In this document: piece after piece, positions 1-8,260 of the stretch | How the letters are laid out: the number at the start of each line of letters is the position of its first letter | Position numbering within the stretch: position 1 is the stretch's first letter | Source of the DNA: Streptomyces deccanensis | Lineage (GTDB): Bacteria > Actinomycetota > Actinomycetes > Streptomycetales > Streptomycetaceae | Length of the DNA: 64,000 nt | Direction of reading: 5' to 3' | Assembly: GCF_022385335.1 (NCBI RefSeq) | Contig: NZ_CP092431.1 | Location: 6,696,001-6,760,000, forward strand | Position numbers and translations under genes: made by a program | Notes under the pieces: model-generated | Databases searched by the model: none | What the model was told of the DNA's origin: nothing | The model's input: only the letters and a program-made list of their open reading frames with translations

Positions 1-12
1 CGGTGGGGCTTC

Positions 13-133
13 TCGCGCAGTTCCCCGCGCCCCTGAAAAGCAGGGGCTGCGCCCCGTGCTTTTCAGGCCCGCAGGGCCGTGGTCTTTCAGGCCCGCAGGG
101 CCTGGTCTTTTAGGGGCGCGGGGAACTGCGCGA
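13..133. repeat. Long GC-rich inverted repeat, copy A
   Basis: Outer arms of 22 nt (13-34 and 112-133) are perfect reverse complements containing the core GCAGTTCCCCGCG. The interior holds smaller hairpins and a tandemly duplicated segment (TTTCAGGCCCGCAGGGCC at 61-78 and 85-102). It lies upstream of ispH. Related copies occur at 2183-2279, 29014-29110, 47187-47243 (half) and 19101-19122 (fragment). Similar elements are common between Streptomyces genes; a terminator or nucleoid role is inference. Confidence 0.85.
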
Positions 134-228
134 CCAGCCCCCACGCACCCGCACCCGCCGACGAAACCCGAACCCCCGAGCCATGAGGCGCCCCCGTCGG
201 CCAAGCCCCCCGCAGGGAACCCCCTACG

Positions 229-1239
229 ATGGAAGACATGACCGCTTCGCCTGGCCGCCGCCGTGTCCTCCTCGCCGCCCCGCGCGGCTACTGCGCGGGT
301 GTCGACCGCGCGGTGATCGCCGTCGAGAAGGCCCTGGAGCAGTACGGGGCCCCGATCTACGTCCGCCACGAGATCGTCCACAACAAGTACGTTGTGCAGA
401 CCCTGGAGAAGAAGGGCGCCATCTTCGTCGAGCAGACGGAGGAGGTCCCCGAGGGCAACATCGTCATGTTCTCGGCGCACGGCGTCGCCCCGACCGTCCA
501 CGAAGAGGCCGCCCGCGGCAAGCTCGCCACCATCGACGCGACCTGCCCGCTGGTCACCAAGGTCCACAAGGAAGCGATCCGGTACGCCAACGAGGACTTC
601 GACATCCTCCTGATCGGACACGAGGGACACGAAGAGGTCATCGGCACCTCGGGCGAGGCACCGGACCACATCCAGCTGGTCGACGGCCCCGAGGACGTCG
701 CCAAGGTCGAGGTCCGCGACCCGTCCAAGATCGTGTGGCTCTCCCAGACCACCCTCTCCGTCGACGAGACGATGGAGACCGTCGGCGCGCTCAAGGAGAA
801 GTTCCCGCTGCTCGTCTCGCCGCCCAGCGACGACATCTGCTACGCCACGCAGAACCGTCAGCTCGCCGTGAAGCAGATGGGCGCCCAGGCGGAGCTGGTC
901 ATCGTGGTCGGCTCCCGCAACTCCTCCAACTCGGTCCGCCTCGTCGAGGTCGCCAAGCTCGCCGGCTCCCGCGAGGCGTACCTCGTGGACTTCGCCAGCG
1001 AGATCGACGAGGCCTGGCTGGAGGGCGTGGAGACCGTCGGCGTCACCTCGGGCGCCTCGGTGCCGGAGGTCCTCGTCGAGGAGGTCCTGGAGTGGCTGTC
1101 CCAGCACGGCTTCGAGGACGTCGAACTGGTGAAGGCGGCCGAGGAGTCGATCACCTTCTCCCTGCCCAAGGAACTCCGCCGAGACCTGCGCGAGGAGGCG
1201 GCCTCCCTGGTCGCCGAGCGCACCGGCCAGGGCGCCTGA
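229..1239 (+). CDS. ispH: 4-hydroxy-3-methylbut-2-enyl diphosphate reductase (IspH/LytB)
   Basis: Final enzyme of the MEP isoprenoid pathway, reducing HMBPP to IPP and DMAPP with a [4Fe-4S] cluster. The three cluster cysteines sit in the expected contexts: [11 protein letters not shown] near the N-terminus, [11 protein letters not shown] in the middle and CYATQNRQ toward the C-terminus. At 336 aa it is the usual size for actinobacterial IspH. ATG at 229 is used here; a second in-frame ATG at 238 gives MTASPGRRR and is equally plausible. A perfect terminator hairpin follows the stop. The gene stands alone between two copies of the long inverted repeat, together with ppgK. Confidence 0.97.
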   Translation: MEDMTASPGRRRVLLAAPRGYCAGVDRAVIAVEKALEQYGAPIYVRHEIVHNKYVVQTLEKKGAIFVEQTEEVPEGNIVMFSAHGVAPTVHEEAARGKLATIDATCPLVTKVHKEAIRYANEDFDILLIGHEGHEEVIGTSGEAPDHIQLVDGPEDVAKVEVRDPSKIVWLSQTTLSVDETMETVGALKEKFPLLVSPPSDDICYATQNRQLAVKQMGAQAELVIVVGSRNSSNSVRLVEVAKLAGSREAYLVDFASEIDEAWLEGVETVGVTSGASVPEVLVEEVLEWLSQHGFEDVELVKAAEESITFSLPKELRRDLREEAASLVAERTGQGA

Positions 1240-1257
1240 CCCTCCGGACCCGCGCGT

Positions 1258-1289
1258 ACGGCCCCGGAACGTGAAGGTTCCGGGGCCGT
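1258..1289 (+). terminator. Rho-independent-type hairpin after ispH
   Basis: Perfect 13-bp stem, ACGGCCCCGGAAC (1258-1270) with GTTCCGGGGCCGT (1277-1289), and a 6-nt loop. It starts 18 nt after the ispH stop. There is no U-tract, as is usual for Streptomyces terminators. Confidence 0.8.
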
Positions 1290-1379
1290 CCCCGTTCGGT
1301 GACGTGAGGATTCCGGCCCCCGTCGGCGGTCGCCCCCCTCGCCGACGTGACTGTCAGTCGTACGACGTAACGTAGGGCC

Positions 1380-2126
1380 ATGCACATCTTCGGCGTGGAC
1401 ATCGGCGGTTCCGGGATCAAGGGCGCTCCCGTGGACCTGGAGCTGGGCGACCTGGCGGACGAGCGGTACAAGGTGCTGACCCCGCACCCGGCGACGCCCG
1501 ACGCGGTGGCCGACGGGGTCAAGGAGGTCGTCGACCACTTCGGCTGGACCGGCCCGGTCGGCATCACCTTCCCCGGCGTGGTCACGGGCGGTGCCACGAT
1601 CCGTACGGCGGCCAATGTCGACAAGAGCTGGATCGACACCGACGCGCGCGCCCTGCTCGGCGACCGGCTCGGCGGCCTGCCGGTGACCGTGGTGAACGAC
1701 GCGGACGCGGCGGGTGTCGCCGAGGTCCAGTTCGGCGCCGGGCGCGGCCGGCGGGGCACGGTCATCCTGCTCACCTTCGGCACGGGCATCGGCAGCGCGG
1801 TCTTCTCCGACGGCGTCCTCGTCCCCAACACGGAGCTGGGCCACCTGGAGCTGAACGGCCACGACGCCGAGACGCGCGCCTCCACCAAGGCCAAGGAGGA
1901 CCACGAGCTGACCTACGAGCACTGGGCCAAGCGCGTCACCAAGTACCTGGCCCACGTCGAGATGCTCTTCTCGCCCGAGCTCTTCATCATCGGCGGCGGC
2001 GTCAGCCGCAAGTCCGCGAAGTTCCTCCACCTCATCGAGGGCATCAGAGCGGAGATCGTCCCGGCCCAGCTGCAGAACAACGCGGGCATCGTGGGCGCGG
2101 CGATGAGAGCGGCGAAGGCCGGCTAG
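1380..2126 (+). CDS. ppgK: Polyphosphate glucokinase (ROK family)
   Basis: Phosphorylates glucose to glucose-6-phosphate using polyphosphate and/or ATP. The protein (248 aa) starts [15 protein letters not shown], the phosphate-1 loop of ROK kinases. It also has [12 protein letters not shown] (active-site Asp region), the [11 protein letters not shown] phosphate-2 motif and a [10 protein letters not shown] segment. Size and motifs match actinobacterial PPGK rather than the longer glucose kinase GlkA. ATG at 1380 follows an AGGG Shine-Dalgarno. The gene is monocistronic, with an inverted repeat copy right after it. Confidence 0.95.
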   Translation: MHIFGVDIGGSGIKGAPVDLELGDLADERYKVLTPHPATPDAVADGVKEVVDHFGWTGPVGITFPGVVTGGATIRTAANVDKSWIDTDARALLGDRLGGLPVTVVNDADAAGVAEVQFGAGRGRRGTVILLTFGTGIGSAVFSDGVLVPNTELGHLELNGHDAETRASTKAKEDHELTYEHWAKRVTKYLAHVEMLFSPELFIIGGGVSRKSAKFLHLIEGIRAEIVPAQLQNNAGIVGAAMRAAKAG

Positions 2127-2182
2127 GCGGGTGCGGGTGCGCTGTCGGGTGCGCTGTCGGGTGCGGCTCCGGTGGGGGCTGG

Positions 2183-2279
2183 TCGCGCAGTTCCCCGCGC
2201 CCCTGAAAAGCAGGGGCTGCGCCCCTTGCTTTTCAGGCCCGCAGGGCCTGGGTCTTTAGGGGCGCGGGGAACTGCGCGA
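2183..2279. repeat. Long GC-rich inverted repeat, copy B
   Basis: Same 22-nt arms as copy A (2183-2204 and 2258-2279, perfect complements), with a single internal AGGCCCGCAGGGCCT hairpin. It lies between ppgK and the convergent DUF6542 gene, a natural place for bidirectional termination. Confidence 0.85.
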
Positions 2280-2339
2280 GAAGCCCCACGCACCCGCACC
2301 CGTACGACGGCCTCTCGCGCCCCGGCACACGAGCGCCCC

Positions 2340-3107
2340 CTACCCCCGCGGCACGGTACGGCGCGGCTGGGCCGGGGGTCGTGGTGACCGGGGCCCGACG
2401 GGCCGGTGGTCGTACGATCCCGGTCCGCGCGTGCCAGGCGCCGCTCCCCGCCCCTGCCCGCCGACCCGAGCCCGCCCCGCCCGGCCCGAGCCGCCTCGCT
2501 CCCCCTCGCCCACCCGGTCCCTCTCGCGCTCCCGTTCGGCGGCCCGGCGGGCCATCAGCCGCAGCTTGCGGACGGTCACGATGATGCCGGCGACGAGGGT
2601 GCCGCCGTAGAGCCAGCCGGCCTGCATGGCGAGGGCGGTGACCAGGGCCATCAGATGCCCGCCGAGTCCGCCCTCGCCCTCGGCGAGCAGCGGCAGCCCG
2701 ACCGCGAAGGCGATCGGTACGACGACGGGCGCGCTCGCCAGGTCACCGCTGCGCACCCACACCGCACTCAACGCGCTGACCAGCAGGAACAGCACCCCGT
2801 ACAGGGAGGGGGAGGCGCCGAACAGCAGCCGGTCGAGGCCGGCGAGCACGAACATCGACGCCCCGCAGAAGACCCCGCAGCCAAGGCCGGTGAGGCGCGG
2901 ATCCGGCATCCGGCGCACGGCCCGCGCGATGCTCCGCACGGCTCGGACCGGAGGCGGTACGGGCCCGCGCGCGACCGGAGCACGACGCGGCACACCCGCG
3001 CCGGGAACCCGCCCCCCTCTGCCCGCCTGCGGCGGAAGGGACGAGGTGCCGCGCTGCGGCCCGGTACGAGCGGGATGCGGGGGGTACGTCCTTTGCTGCT
3101 GCTCCAC
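2340..3107 (-). CDS. DUF6542-type membrane protein
   Basis: Protein of up to 255 aa with a Pro/Arg-rich N-terminal region of about 75 residues, then about four hydrophobic segments (for example CGVFCGASMFVLAGLDRLLF, LYGVLFLLVSALSAVWV and GWLYGGTLVAGIIVTV), then an Arg/Glu/Gly-rich tail. This matches the DUF6542 proteins often found beside ychF in streptomycetes; the function is unknown. The GTG at 3107 gives the longest form, and the true start could be internal because the N-terminus is low complexity. It is transcribed divergently from ychF. Confidence 0.7.
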   Translation of the reverse strand: MEQQQRTYPPHPARTGPQRGTSSLPPQAGRGGRVPGAGVPRRAPVARGPVPPPVRAVRSIARAVRRMPDPRLTGLGCGVFCGASMFVLAGLDRLLFGASPSLYGVLFLLVSALSAVWVRSGDLASAPVVVPIAFAVGLPLLAEGEGGLGGHLMALVTALAMQAGWLYGGTLVAGIIVTVRKLRLMARRAAERERERDRVGEGERGGSGRAGRARVGGQGRGAAPGTRGPGSYDHRPVGPRSPRPPAQPRRTVPRG

Positions 3108-3342
3108 TCGTCCAACTTAGGTCGGTTAATGTGCCGAATGGGTTCACAGACACGCCGTCGAGTGGACCTTGGCCAAGCGTTCGATACCTCGCCGGGGCGG
3201 GTGCCGGTACGCCGTAAACTGGGGGATCGGCCGGCCTTCCGGCCGCTGGGGCACGATCCGCCGGACAGGCTTTGGGCCGGCCCCAGGCCCAGCCGCTCCA
3301 GCCCCGGCCGCCTGGCCCTCCTACGTACGGGAAGTCGCAAAC

Positions 3343-4431
<1,089 letters not shown>

Positions 4432-4477
4432 CCAGTTCGTTGCCGCACGTCAGATAGTTTCGGCAGACGCGCAGGTC

Positions 4478-4513
4478 GGAAGGGGTCGGACTCGGACGAG
4501 TCCGACCCCTTCC
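4478..4513. terminator. Perfect bidirectional hairpin between ychF and the Uma2 pseudogene
   Basis: 16-bp perfect stem, GGAAGGGGTCGGACTC (4478-4493) with GAGTCCGACCCCTTCC (4498-4513), and a GGAC loop. It lies between the convergent ychF and the minus-strand Uma2 remnant, so it can end transcripts from both sides, including the fxs operon. Confidence 0.85.
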
Positions 4514-4543
4514 CCATTCCCGTGCGGACGGCGTGCAGACGTC

Positions 4544-5125
4544 TCATCGGCTTCGCGGCGGCGTGAGCCTGTCCAGGTCGAGGCTGATGTCGAAGGGCAC
4601 CGGGCGCTGGAGGGTGCCCCGGAAGATGCCGGCGGGCGCGTATGCGCCGGTCGGTCCGTCGAGCTCGTAGACATGGACGACAGGTGCCCCGTCCTCGTCT
4701 TCGACGCACCAGTAGTGCGGGATCCCGGCCTCCGCGTACTCGCGAAGCTTCACGGTGCGGTCACGGTGGGCGGATTCCGGTGACACGGCCTCGACGACGA
4801 GCTTCACGTTCTCCGGGGCCTACCAGGTGCGGTCGGGGTCGTAGGACAGGTCCGTCAGCAGGAGGTCCGGCTCCGGGCGGTTGCGGGCATCGAGGCGGAT
4901 CGTCATCTCACGCTCGACCTCGAAGCCTGGCGGAGCCTGCGCCATGAGCGTGGTCGTCAGGGCGGTGACGAGGCGGCCGTGCCAGGACCGCTGGGGCGAC
5001 AGCCTGAAGACGAGTGCTCCGTCGATGAGCTCGGTGTGGCGGGGCGCCTCGGGGAGGCGGTCCAGGTCCTCCGCGAACCAGCCCTCCGCGCGCGGAGGGC
5101 GCATCCAGCCGGGCCGAGCGGTCAT
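4544..5125 (-). pseudogene. Uma2 family (DUF820) endonuclease-like gene with in-frame amber stop
   Basis: Two same-frame pieces make one Uma2 domain. The upstream 101 codons (5125 to 4820) have ELIDGALVFRLSPQRSWH and RPEPDLLLTDLSYDPDRTW. A TAG at 4822-4820 follows, then the second half (AP-ENVKLVVEAVSPESAHRDR ... GIPHYWCVEDEDG ...). Uma2 proteins are PD-(D/E)xK-like putative nucleases of about 190 aa, and removing the TAG restores that length. The Asp in EPDLLL and the ExxSP segment lie on opposite sides of the stop, so neither half alone should be active. It starts 9 nt after the HExxH-AAC(3) gene stop and so sits at the tail of the fxs operon. A sequencing error is possible. Confidence 0.75.
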
Positions 5126-5134
5126 GAGCCAACC

Positions 5135-6910
5135 CTAGCGATCGGGCCCCTGGTCCTTCCCTGCCGTGGTCGTCGGCCGCCCCGTGGCGAACGCGACCGC
5201 GTCGGCGAGGTCGAAGAGGCGGCAGTGGGCGTGACCGACCTGGCCGGAGCGCACCGCTCCGGTCGCCTCGTAGGCGGCCCCCACCGCCGCGAACGGCGAG
5301 GAGTCCAGGCGCGCGTCGGTGTCCGCGTGCGGGCTCGCGGAGCGGCTCGGAACGCGGTACTCCGCCAGGTGGAACGCGGTGCACGCCTCGAAACCGACGC
5401 CCATCAACAGCACCCGGGCGCCGAGCTCTTCCAGTCTGCCCAGCGGTGACTCCTCGCCCAGGGCGCAGTCGGGGGAGTGGCCGGAGGTGACGTGGTCAGC
5501 CCGCGCGCCCAAGGCGGTGAAGGCACTCCACGGATGAGCGCTGCGCAAGGCGGCGGGCCGGGCCCGTACCGTCTCGGCCAGGACGCCGACGCCGGAGCCC
5601 GGCGCGGTGTACGGGCCGGACGCGGGCGTCCGGCCGGGGGCCTCCTCAGGTGCCGGGGTGTAGACCACGAGCGTCCCGCTGGGTCCGAGGACGTCCGACA
5701 GCGCGCTCACCATGGTCTCCGCGCCGCTGGAGACGGGCCCGACGGTACTCAGGGCGGAGTGCACGAGGACGGTGTCCCCGGCCCGGAGCCCCAGTCCGCG
5801 AAGGTCCTGGACGAGGTCCGCTCTGCCGCGCAGCGCCCCCGCGGGTACGGGCCGACGCCGCACGGCCTCACGCAGCTCCGTCACGAACCGCTCGCCCGCG
5901 GGCAGCAGTTCGCCGCAGTCGAGCAGCGTGTGGGCGGCGGCGTCGGTGTGTTCGCGCCAGGTGTCGTACTCGCGTCGCGCACGCTCGCCTCCCGCCCCGG
6001 AGGCGAGTTCGGCGCGCCAGAAGTCCGTCACACCCAGATGCGCGTACGTCCCCTGGAGCAGCGCCCCGGCGGGCCGCGGGTCCGGCCGCCACGGAGCGTG
6101 GTAGCGGGCCTCCGTCGGAGGGCCGTGCAGCGGCAACAGGTCCAGCAGCGCGCCGAGTTGGACGTGCAGGAACTCGTGCACGAGGGTCAGTGCGAGCAGC
6201 ACCGGGTCCTCGGGCAGGGAGGCGGCGACGGCACCGAAGGCGCGCCGGGCCGCCGAACTCACCTCGGTGCCGTCGGGTTCGGGACGCAGCGGGACCACGG
6301 TGGTCAGGCCGGCGGCGATGGTCTGCGCGTGCCAGGGATGCCGCCGCACGAGCACGGCCCAAGCGGCACGCAGCGCCCGTGTCCACTCTTGCGCCTGTCC
6401 GGCGGTGAGCGGTTCGGTGAGTTCGTGACCGTGCGCCTCACGGAACGGGCCGCGGTCGGCGAGCCGCAGTGCGAGTGCCATGCCGTCGCTGACGGCGTCG
6501 ACGCGGTGCCACGCCCGCCGGCCCGGACCCGCCGCGAGTTGCTCCAACCACCGCAGATCGGTGGGCAGTCCGCGTTCCAGCGCCGTGAGGGCCCGAGTCA
6601 GGCCCTCGTCCAGGTAGGGGTGCAGCATGACCTCGCGCCAGGCCGCGCGGTCCCGCCGGTTCAGTTCCACCAGGCGGCGGTACACCGCTTCCGCCGCGCG
6701 CTCCTCCGGATGTCCGTGCGCTGTTTGGCGCAGGGCCCGCACCATCAGCATGCGTTTGCTCAGTTGCCCGTTCCGCAGCAGGTCCACGGCGGTCGCGCCG
6801 CCGCGGGCGCGGGCGAGGGCGCGGAAGACGGGGGCGGGGACGGTGTGCGGGACGAGATCCTGGCGGGGGCGTGGTGCGACACCGGCGCCCTGCCCTGTCG
6901 CTGCTGTCAT
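5135..6910 (-). CDS. Fusion of HExxH peptide-hydroxylase-type domain and AAC(3)-type N-acetyltransferase (fxs locus)
   Basis: 591 aa from the ATG at 6910, which overlaps the fxsB stop as ATGA (translational coupling). Residues 1 to about 350 form the HExxH domain seen in RiPP loci, now usually read as a 2-oxoglutarate/iron peptide beta-hydroxylase. HEFLH lies at 245-249 and a downstream His lies in QGTYAHLGVTDFW, so the metal site looks intact. Residues about 365-585 form an aminoglycoside 3-N-acetyltransferase-like domain with DTVLVHSALSTVG, SAHPWSAFTALG, GEESPLGRLEELGARVLLMGV and a downstream FHLAEYRVPSR. From memory, many fxs loci carry this HExxH domain as a degenerate extension of FxsB; here it is separate, intact and fused to an acetyltransferase. 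A role in modifying the FxsA-derived peptide is inferred from context. True aminoglycoside resistance is less likely but not excluded. Confidence 0.85.
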   Translation of the reverse strand: MTAATGQGAGVAPRPRQDLVPHTVPAPVFRALARARGGATAVDLLRNGQLSKRMLMVRALRQTAHGHPEERAAEAVYRRLVELNRRDRAAWREVMLHPYLDEGLTRALTALERGLPTDLRWLEQLAAGPGRRAWHRVDAVSDGMALALRLADRGPFREAHGHELTEPLTAGQAQEWTRALRAAWAVLVRRHPWHAQTIAAGLTTVVPLRPEPDGTEVSSAARRAFGAVAASLPEDPVLLALTLVHEFLHVQLGALLDLLPLHGPPTEARYHAPWRPDPRPAGALLQGTYAHLGVTDFWRAELASGAGGERARREYDTWREHTDAAAHTLLDCGELLPAGERFVTELREAVRRRPVPAGALRGRADLVQDLRGLGLRAGDTVLVHSALSTVGPVSSGAETMVSALSDVLGPSGTLVVYTPAPEEAPGRTPASGPYTAPGSGVGVLAETVRARPAALRSAHPWSAFTALGARADHVTSGHSPDCALGEESPLGRLEELGARVLLMGVGFEACTAFHLAEYRVPSRSASPHADTDARLDSSPFAAVGAAYEATGAVRSGQVGHAHCRLFDLADAVAFATGRPTTTAGKDQGPDR

Positions 6911-8169
6911 CGGGACGCCTTCCGCCGGGGCACGGTCAGTGCGGCGACGTCCCGGCGCAGCCGGGCACCGATGTGGTCGACCAGCACCGCCAGGTCGTCG
7001 CAGTACACGGAGGGAGCCGAGAAGACGGGGGTGGCGTCGGGAGAGTATCTGTGGGCGTACAGGCCGCCGCCGCACACACGGGAGCGGACGCAGGAGCGGC
7101 AGACGGGGCCGAGCCCGCCCAACCCGCGCTGCCGGGCGCGGAAGGCGGGATGCGCGGCGGCGTCGGCGAAGGTGTCGCGGAACACGTGCAACCCGGTCTC
7201 GGGTGCCCCGGGATAGCTCACCTTCAGCGAGTCGGCCTGCTCGATCGCCCCGTCGGTCTCCACGACGACGAGGTCGATGGGGGTGAGCCCGACGACCTCG
7301 CTGCGGGCGGCACCGCCGAGCAGCAGCACCATGATCTCCTCGAACAGCCGGATGCCGGTCTCCCGGCTGGGGGCGCCGTACCAGCGGTCGAAGACCGCGC
7401 ACAGCCAGTCGGCGTACGGGGTGCCCCGCAGGGGCGCGCCCGGTGCGGGAGGGGCCGACGGCGGCGAGGTCCGTGCGGCGAGCCCGGGCGGCGGAGCCTG
7501 CCAGGTCCCGTGCGGAAGTAACAGGTCCAGCCGGGGCGGAGCGAACCGCAGGAGCGCGTCGTACGTCTCCAGCGGGTCGGCGGTGGGGTCGATCACGCAC
7601 AGCAGGCCGGCGAACAGGTGTCGGTGGGGCGGGCTCGTCAGCAGTTCTAGGGCGCGGGCGGTGGCGGAGTGGCTGCCTCGTCCGTCGGCCCGCCGCCGGT
7701 GCCGGTCGTGCCCGGCCGGGGTGCCGTCCAGGCTCACCCCGATCCGGACCCCGTGCCGGTCGAGAACGGGGAGCAGCCGCGGGTCCTCGGCCAGCCGGAT
7801 GCCGTTGGTCTGCAGGGCGAAGCGCGGCGTGGCGATCCCGGCCAGGGCGTCCGCGACCGTCCCGAGGAGCGTTTCCAGGTATTCCGCCCCGACGAGCAGG
7901 GGCTCGCCGCCGTGCAGCACCACATGCACCTCGGACAGCCCGTGCTCCGCGGCGTGTTCGGCCATCAGTCGCGCCGCCCGCCGCACCGTCGCCGGAGCCA
8001 TGCTCCGGGGCCGTTCCCGCCAACTCTGGTCGGCCGCCTCGTACATGTAGCAGTACGTACAGGCCAGGTTGCACCGGCTGTGGATCTTCAGCAGGAACTG
8101 CCGGAAGGGCACGGACTCCGTCCCGCTGTCCGGTGCGGCGGGCGGGGCGTGGGTGGCGGACATCGGCAT
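6907..8169 (-). CDS. fxsB: FxsB family radical SAM/SPASM peptide maturase
   Basis: 420 aa. The radical SAM motif CxxxCxxC is at C33, C37 and C40 (RCNLACTYCYMY). A SPASM-type C-terminal region has cysteines near 357, 360, 366 and 390 (CRSCVRSRVCGGG ... SVYC) for auxiliary Fe-S clusters. FxsB enzymes form a three-residue cyclophane, linking an aromatic side chain to a nearby residue in the C-terminal motif of FxsA. Other expected blocks are VHVVLHGGEPLL and TPRFALQTNGIRL. The start could also be ATG 8163. The gene lacks the long C-terminal HExxH extension of some FxsB proteins; that domain follows as the next gene with a 4-nt overlap. Confidence 0.9.
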   Translation of the reverse strand: MPMSATHAPPAAPDSGTESVPFRQFLLKIHSRCNLACTYCYMYEAADQSWRERPRSMAPATVRRAARLMAEHAAEHGLSEVHVVLHGGEPLLVGAEYLETLLGTVADALAGIATPRFALQTNGIRLAEDPRLLPVLDRHGVRIGVSLDGTPAGHDRHRRRADGRGSHSATARALELLTSPPHRHLFAGLLCVIDPTADPLETYDALLRFAPPRLDLLLPHGTWQAPPPGLAARTSPPSAPPAPGAPLRGTPYADWLCAVFDRWYGAPSRETGIRLFEEIMVLLLGGAARSEVVGLTPIDLVVVETDGAIEQADSLKVSYPGAPETGLHVFRDTFADAAAHPAFRARQRGLGGLGPVCRSCVRSRVCGGGLYAHRYSPDATPVFSAPSVYCDDLAVLVDHIGARLRRDVAALTVPRRKASR

Positions 8170-8260
8170 CGATCGCTCTGGTACGGCGGCGGAGGAAAGA
8201 GGCCATCATAGGTACCCCGTGGGCGCCGTGTGGCTCTTGGGGCGGATGAGGTCAACTGGA

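Noticed and set aside
5135..6910. Reading the AAC(3) domain simply as an aminoglycoside-resistance gene
   Set aside because: It is fused to an HExxH peptide-modification domain and translationally coupled to fxsB, so a peptide substrate is more likely; resistance cannot be excluded from sequence.
6911..8209. N-terminal extension of the HExxH-AAC(3) frame giving a 1024-aa protein
   Set aside because: The extension overlaps fxsB in another frame and has no domain signal; ATG 6910 overlapping the fxsB stop is the natural start.
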